Assembly (NCBI GenBank): GCA_023127905.1
Contig: JAGMEZ010000298.1
Span: forward strand, 1 to 9,024
Direction of reading: 5' to 3'
Source of the DNA: Caldifarciminota bacterium
GTDB lineage: Bacteria > Hydrothermota > E44-bin80
Length of the DNA: 9,024 bases
The notes beneath the pieces were generated by a model. That model had not been told where the DNA came from. It saw only the letters and a program-made list of their open reading frames with translations, and searched no databases. Below, in pieces: positions 6,676-9,024 of this stretch. How positions within the stretch are numbered: the first letter of the stretch is position 1; each line of letters opens with the position of its first letter. A program made the position numbers and the translations under genes.

Positions 6676-7257
6676 CTATTCATAGGTATTTTGTTTAAAC
6701 TGTTTTTTTAACCCACCTATTTTTATTGAACCAACATCATAGTATTTCTTTATTTCCTTAATGAAAAACCCTGGTATTTTCGACAAGTCATAATCTTTCA
6801 TAGTAACTTCTTTTTCTTCCCATTTTGCAAATATTTCAGTCTTAATTTCTGTCCTTATTGCAGTTTGGATTTTTTGCATGATTTCACTTGTTGTTATTTT
6901 TTCTGTAAGTAAGGAAACGATTAATTGATTTAGGCTAATGCCTTCTTTTTTTGATTGCGCTGCGAGTCTTCTATGAAGATACTTTGGTAACCTTACCAAG
7001 AACTTCCCACTGTATTGTCTAAGTTCTTCAGGGAGTGGAATTTCGATCCCCTTTTTTATTGCAATAGTAAGCCAGCCTCTTTTTGCTTCCTCTATCTTCT
7101 CCAAGACATCTTTTTTTGTATCGCCCTGAGTCATACAGCCTGGAAGTTCTTCTATTTCTGCAAAATATAATCCAGATTCATCGGGAATTATCTTTATAGA
7201 GTATGGAAGATTCATATAATAACAGAGAAGTTCTTCTTTACTTTTTGTTTTTTTCAT
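6676..7257 (-). CDS. hicB: HicB-family antitoxin with a long C-terminal extension
   Basis: 193 aa from ATG 7257. Residues about 15-77 are the HicB fold: YSIKIIPDESGLYFAEIEELPGC, TQGDT and the helix DVLEKIEEAKRGWL. Residues about 83-121 look like a ribbon-helix-helix DNA-binding module (GKFLVRLPKYLHRRLA, GISLNQLIVSLL). A charged tail, residues 122-193, follows (FAKWEEKE with W136, DYDLSKIPGFF, KKYYDVGSIKIGG) and belongs to neither domain. ATG 7257 is preferred to the upstream ATG 7281 because GGAGGAG sits 6 nt before it; ATG 7215 has no SD. It overlaps hicA by 20 nt. Expected roles are to neutralise HicA and repress the operon through the palindrome at 7521-7536. The tail is a candidate chaperone-addiction region that makes the antitoxin depend on the adjacent SecB-like protein; that is inference from gene order and length. 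Confidence 0.88.
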   Translation of the reverse strand: MKKTKSKEELLCYYMNLPYSIKIIPDESGLYFAEIEELPGCMTQGDTKKDVLEKIEEAKRGWLTIAIKKGIEIPLPEELRQYSGKFLVRLPKYLHRRLAAQSKKEGISLNQLIVSLLTEKITTSEIMQKIQTAIRTEIKTEIFAKWEEKEVTMKDYDLSKIPGFFIKEIKKYYDVGSIKIGGLKKQFKQNTYE

Positions 7258-7489
7258 ACCACTCCTCCAGGTTAAGGGCATTAACTATCCTCTTTAAATA
7301 CACTTTTACTACTTTATTTTTGTGTTTTATAACCGTAAGAATTGTTTTCTGTTTATAATAGATGTAATGGCTTCCGCCAATATTTTCAAGTTTCCAGTCA
7401 AAGAATTCGAGCACTTGTGTTACTTCATTGAATCGCATCTCCGCAGGCAAGCGGAGCATTTTTTCTATTAGTTTATCAATTTTCGCCAT
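7238..7489 (-). CDS. hicA: HicA-family mRNA interferase toxin
   Basis: 83 aa. HicA toxins are small double-stranded-RNA-binding-like ribonucleases that cut mRNA and block translation. The signature is IGGSHYIYYK, with the catalytic-type histidine at residue 41 after GGS, preceded by RFNEVTQVLEFFDWKL. The C-terminal HKNKVVKVYLKRIVNAL matches the strand-helix end of the family. Starting at ATG 7489 gives the longer HicA subtype with an N-terminal helix (MAKIDKLIEKM); AGGATAG sits just upstream. ATG 7459 or 7438 would give shorter forms still holding the core. It is the first gene of the operon and has a strong promoter. Codons 12-17 consist entirely of a GC-rich palindrome. The catalytic His is present and no frameshift is seen, so the toxin is probably active. 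Confidence 0.88.
   Translation of the reverse strand: MAKIDKLIEKMLRLPAEMRFNEVTQVLEFFDWKLENIGGSHYIYYKQKTILTVIKHKNKVVKVYLKRIVNALNLEEWYEKNKK
7439..7456. repeat. GC-rich palindrome inside hicA
   Basis: CTCCGC, 6-nt loop AGGCAA, GCGGAG: a perfect 6-bp stem in otherwise AT-rich DNA. On the coding strand it fills codons 12-17 exactly (L-R-L-P-A-E). Confidence 0.75.
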
Positions 7490-7517
7490 CTATCCTACAA
7501 TTAATTTTCATACCATG

Positions 7518-7546
7518 ATAATACTATATATAGTATCATTTGTCAA
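7518..7546 (-). promoter_or_regulatory. Sigma-70 promoter of the hicA-hicB-secB operon
   Basis: Read on the minus strand: -35 TTGACA (7546-7541), 17-nt spacer, -10 TATTAT (7523-7518). Transcription would start near 7511, about 20 nt before hicA. It is the best promoter match in the window. Confidence 0.8.
7521..7536. promoter_or_regulatory. Palindromic operator candidate
   Basis: ATACTATATATAGTAT is a perfect 16-bp palindrome covering the promoter spacer and half the -10 box. ATGAT (7515-7519) and ATCAT (7535-7539) add partial outer symmetry. Position and symmetry suit a dimeric ribbon-helix-helix repressor, most simply HicB or the HicA-HicB complex. Binding is inferred. Confidence 0.65.
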
Positions 7547-7555
7547 GTCTTTTTT

Positions 7556-7585
7556 GAGGTCTCTGAAAAAGTCTTCAAAGACCTC
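7556..7585. repeat. Inverted repeat upstream of the hicA promoter
   Basis: GAGGTCT (7556-7562) and AGACCTC (7579-7585), 16 nt apart, starting 10 nt upstream of the -35 box. It directly abuts a GATTACACAGATTA word (7587-7600). Function unknown. Confidence 0.55.
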
Positions 7586-7586
7586 T

Positions 7587-7600
7587 GATTACACAGATTA
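7587..7600. repeat. GATTACACAGATTA word, further copy
   Basis: Identical to 3227-3240 and to the reverse complement at 3276-3289. It continues as CATAGGTAATTTGCATAGATTTA, a decayed further unit. Confidence 0.7.
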
Positions 7601-7650
7601 CATAGGTAATTTGCATAGATTTACCATACACTCTAAAAATGGATAAAGAT

Positions 7651-7673
7651 AAAAAAACCGAGATTGCTTCGGT
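7651..7673 (-). terminator. Rho-independent terminator after the radical SAM gene
   Basis: On the minus strand: ACCGA, 7-nt loop, TCGGT, then a run of T (7656-7651). The stem is short (5 bp) but the T-run is clear, about 60 nt past the radical SAM stop and before the hic promoter. It separates the two minus-strand units. The stem is also the end of a CATTGCGAG repeat copy. Confidence 0.6.
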
Positions 7674-7675
7674 CT

Positions 7676-7702
7676 TTAGAATATGAAAGCCAACTCGCAA
7701 TG
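7676..7702 (-). repeat. CATTGCGAG dispersed repeat, copy 2
   Basis: Minus-strand copy of the element at 5009-5035 (23 of 27 positions). It leads into CCGAAGCAATCTCGG, the usual right end of the widespread CATTGCGAG...GAAGCAATCTC type of intergenic repeat, which here forms the terminator. Confidence 0.7.
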
Positions 7703-7733
7703 ATGTAAGGTTGACTTTATGAGGTTCTTTTTA

Positions 7734-8507
7734 TTAGTCCGATTGACTAAGAGTATTAAAAAGTTTCATCCCTGCACTCCGCATTCTTTTAATTGTCATA
7801 TCGTAAGGAGCAATAGTTTCTTCCTCAATCCAGTCATTGTATCCCACTTTTGCAAGTTCTTTCAGCATCTTTTTTCTTTCCTCTTTTGAGATAATCCTTT
7901 TATCAGTCATTGCAGCAACATGAAAATCTATTTTGGTTTTCACCAGTCTTCCTACAGCAATGAAAGGGAGTTTGTAGAACTCACCTTTAGCACCTGTTCT
8001 TGATTCAAAACCTTCTTCCATCCCAGCCTTAATGCATAATCTTATGTGTATATTCCTGAATCTCCTGAGTTCATTCACATAACTGTCATCAGCACCAAGC
8101 AGGATGCCATTTGTCTCAAGTATAAAAAGCACGTCTCTCTTTCTTAAATGCTCAAGGAGGTTAATAAGATGATTTTTACCTATGGTCGGCTCACCCCCGG
8201 ATATTCTTACCCTTTTAACTCTCCTCTTTATTGCATTTTTCATCAATCTATTGTATGCTTCTTCAGGACTTACAGAGAAACCATATTTTTCAGGGAAATC
8301 CCTCGAGGGAGATGCCCAGCAGAAAATGCATCTTAGACAGCACCCAACTGTGTAGCCAGTCGAGATACCACCATAGACACCTGTGCAGTAGAATGCAGTA
8401 TATTTTCTTGCATCATCTTTGATAACAATATCTTCGGTCTCTTTTGCGAGTTCTAAAGGATTAAATGGCTTTGAACCCTTTGTCAAAAACCTCTGATATT
8501 CTATCAT
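7734..8507 (-). CDS. Radical SAM enzyme of unknown substrate
   Basis: 257 aa, soluble. The CX3CX2C cluster motif (C56, C60, C63 in VGCCLRCIFCWASPSRDF) should bind the [4Fe-4S] cluster that cleaves S-adenosylmethionine. ISGGEPTIG (G104, G105, E106) is the SAM-contacting motif, and LFILETNGILLG (about 127-138) is a further typical barrel strand. A short N-terminal part with YCTGVYGGISTGYTVGC precedes the cluster. No second cluster, SPASM or B12 domain is visible. It resembles uncharacterised activase-like radical SAM proteins (pyruvate formate-lyase-activating-enzyme relatives); I cannot name a substrate. ATG 8507 has only a weak SD. It has its own terminator and no neighbour that looks like a peptide or glycyl-radical substrate, so context gives little help. 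Confidence 0.85.
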   Translation of the reverse strand: MIEYQRFLTKGSKPFNPLELAKETEDIVIKDDARKYTAFYCTGVYGGISTGYTVGCCLRCIFCWASPSRDFPEKYGFSVSPEEAYNRLMKNAIKRRVKRVRISGGEPTIGKNHLINLLEHLRKRDVLFILETNGILLGADDSYVNELRRFRNIHIRLCIKAGMEEGFESRTGAKGEFYKLPFIAVGRLVKTKIDFHVAAMTDKRIISKEERKKMLKELAKVGYNDWIEEETIAPYDMTIKRMRSAGMKLFNTLSQSD

Positions 8508-8571
8508 TCTACAAAAATAAAGAAGCTTCGTGTTTCGGGTAAAAGTTTCCTAAAACCTCAATTAAAATTTA

Positions 8572-8596
8572 GTTACGGGAGTTATATTCCCGCAAC
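8572..8596. repeat. Palindrome with CGGGA / TCCCG core
   Basis: GTT-A-CGGGA, loop GTTATAT, TCCCG-C-AAC: a 5-bp core stem extended by three pairs across one mismatch. It lies upstream of the radical SAM gene. It is similar in size to the 7-bp hairpins but has a longer loop. Confidence 0.55.
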
Positions 8597-8659
8597 ACCA
8601 CACAGTGAAACATTTTCTTACAGCTTTCGCGTTTGATTCTAATATGCAATGTTCTTTCA

Positions 8660-8687
8660 TACATCCTACATCTTACATCGTACATCC
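8660..8687. repeat. Four tandem 7-mers TACATCN
   Basis: TACATCC, TACATCT, TACATCG, TACATCC in direct contact; only the last base varies. It lies just beyond the stop of the VanZ-like gene. Confidence 0.85.
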
Positions 8688-8694
8688 AAAAATT

Positions 8695-9024
8695 TTACTT
8701 TTTACTTTTCTTTACGAAAACGGAGAAGCCGGTTATTGCACCAGCAATATCACAGAACCAGTCAAGGAACGAAGGGTTTCTTCCTGGAATTAAGTATTGA
8801 TGCAGTTCATCGAAAGCAGGAAAGAGAAGTATAGAAACAAAAATAGAGGAGATGAAAACTTTTGTCCGGATTTTCTTCGATTTCCAGAGTAGATGTAAGG
8901 AAAAACCCCAGATAAAATAGATTACAAAGTGGGCAATTTTATCAAGAAAATATATTTGTCTTGGAGGTGTTGGAATCTTTGGAATTGATGTTAGTAAAAG
9001 AATTAAAAGTGAGGAAAGAATTAC
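8695..9024 (-). CDS. VanZ-like membrane protein, 5' end outside window
   Basis: The minus-strand frame is open from the window edge (9024) to TAA at 8697-8695, giving 109 residues. DKIAHFVIYFIWG (28-40), FDELHQYLIPGRNPSFLDW (71-89) and CDIAGAITGF (91-100) match the VanZ pattern DKxxHFxxY...DExHQxFxPGRxxSxxD...D/NxxGxxxG. Four hydrophobic stretches (about 1-13, 30-47, 54-70, 88-104) predict an inner-membrane protein. VanZ of Enterococcus gives low-level teicoplanin resistance, but most family members have no known role and none should be assumed here. It is upstream of and co-directional with the radical SAM gene, with about 190 nt of repeat-bearing DNA between them. The N-terminal part, roughly the first membrane segment, is missing. 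Confidence 0.85.
   Translation of the reverse strand, partial: VILSSLLILLLTSIPKIPTPPRQIYFLDKIAHFVIYFIWGFSLHLLWKSKKIRTKVFISSIFVSILLFPAFDELHQYLIPGRNPSFLDWFCDIAGAITGFSVFVKKSKK

Noticed and set aside
7238..7281. HicB start at ATG 7281 giving 201 residues
   Set aside because: No good SD precedes it, the extra eight residues are not HicB-like, and ATG 7257 has GGAGGAG at proper spacing.
8605..8834. Two overlapping plus-strand frames of about 60 codons
   Set aside because: They run through the TACATCN array and lie antisense to the VanZ-like coding region.

Overview
The window is AT-rich bacterial chromosome with two gene sets facing each other. An ADP-heptose pathway enzyme at the left edge points to a Gram-negative, LPS-type envelope. 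Lysine/diaminopimelate (DAP) synthesis appears to use the acetylase branch (DapH). The intergenic DNA is full of degenerate 6-8 nt tandem repeats, GATTACACAGATT-type words and small palindromes. I associate this style with uncultivated candidate phyla, but the sequence alone does not fix the taxon.

Left half (+ strand, 1-5859). A nearly complete rfaE2-type heptose-phosphate adenylyltransferase, an NtrC-type sigma-54 response regulator and a divergent aspartate kinase overlap end to end and look like one operon. After a repeat-filled gap come dapA and dapB, coupled by an ATGA overlap. A second gap holds a four-copy 8-mer array and two identical hairpin repeats, and is followed by dapH, which starts at TTG behind a strong Shine-Dalgarno (SD) site. 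Aspartate kinase, DapA, DapB and DapH cover the entry step and three middle steps of lysine/DAP synthesis. Aspartate-semialdehyde dehydrogenase, the aminotransferase, deacetylase, epimerase and decarboxylase are not in the window.

Middle (5860-6241). No gene. The stretch holds two 7-bp-stem hairpins, a CGATAA-type array and a CATTGCGAG repeat copy.

Right half (- strand, 6242-9024). The most interesting part is a three-gene operon: a HicA-family toxin, a HicB-family antitoxin with a long C-terminal tail, and a SecB-like chaperone. It has a near-consensus sigma-70 promoter with a 16-bp perfect palindrome across its spacer and -10. This is the layout of a toxin-antitoxin-chaperone (TAC) module, with HicAB in place of the HigBA of the M. 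tuberculosis prototype. Upstream of it lie a radical SAM enzyme of unknown substrate, with its own terminator, and the C-terminal part of a VanZ-like membrane protein cut by the window end.
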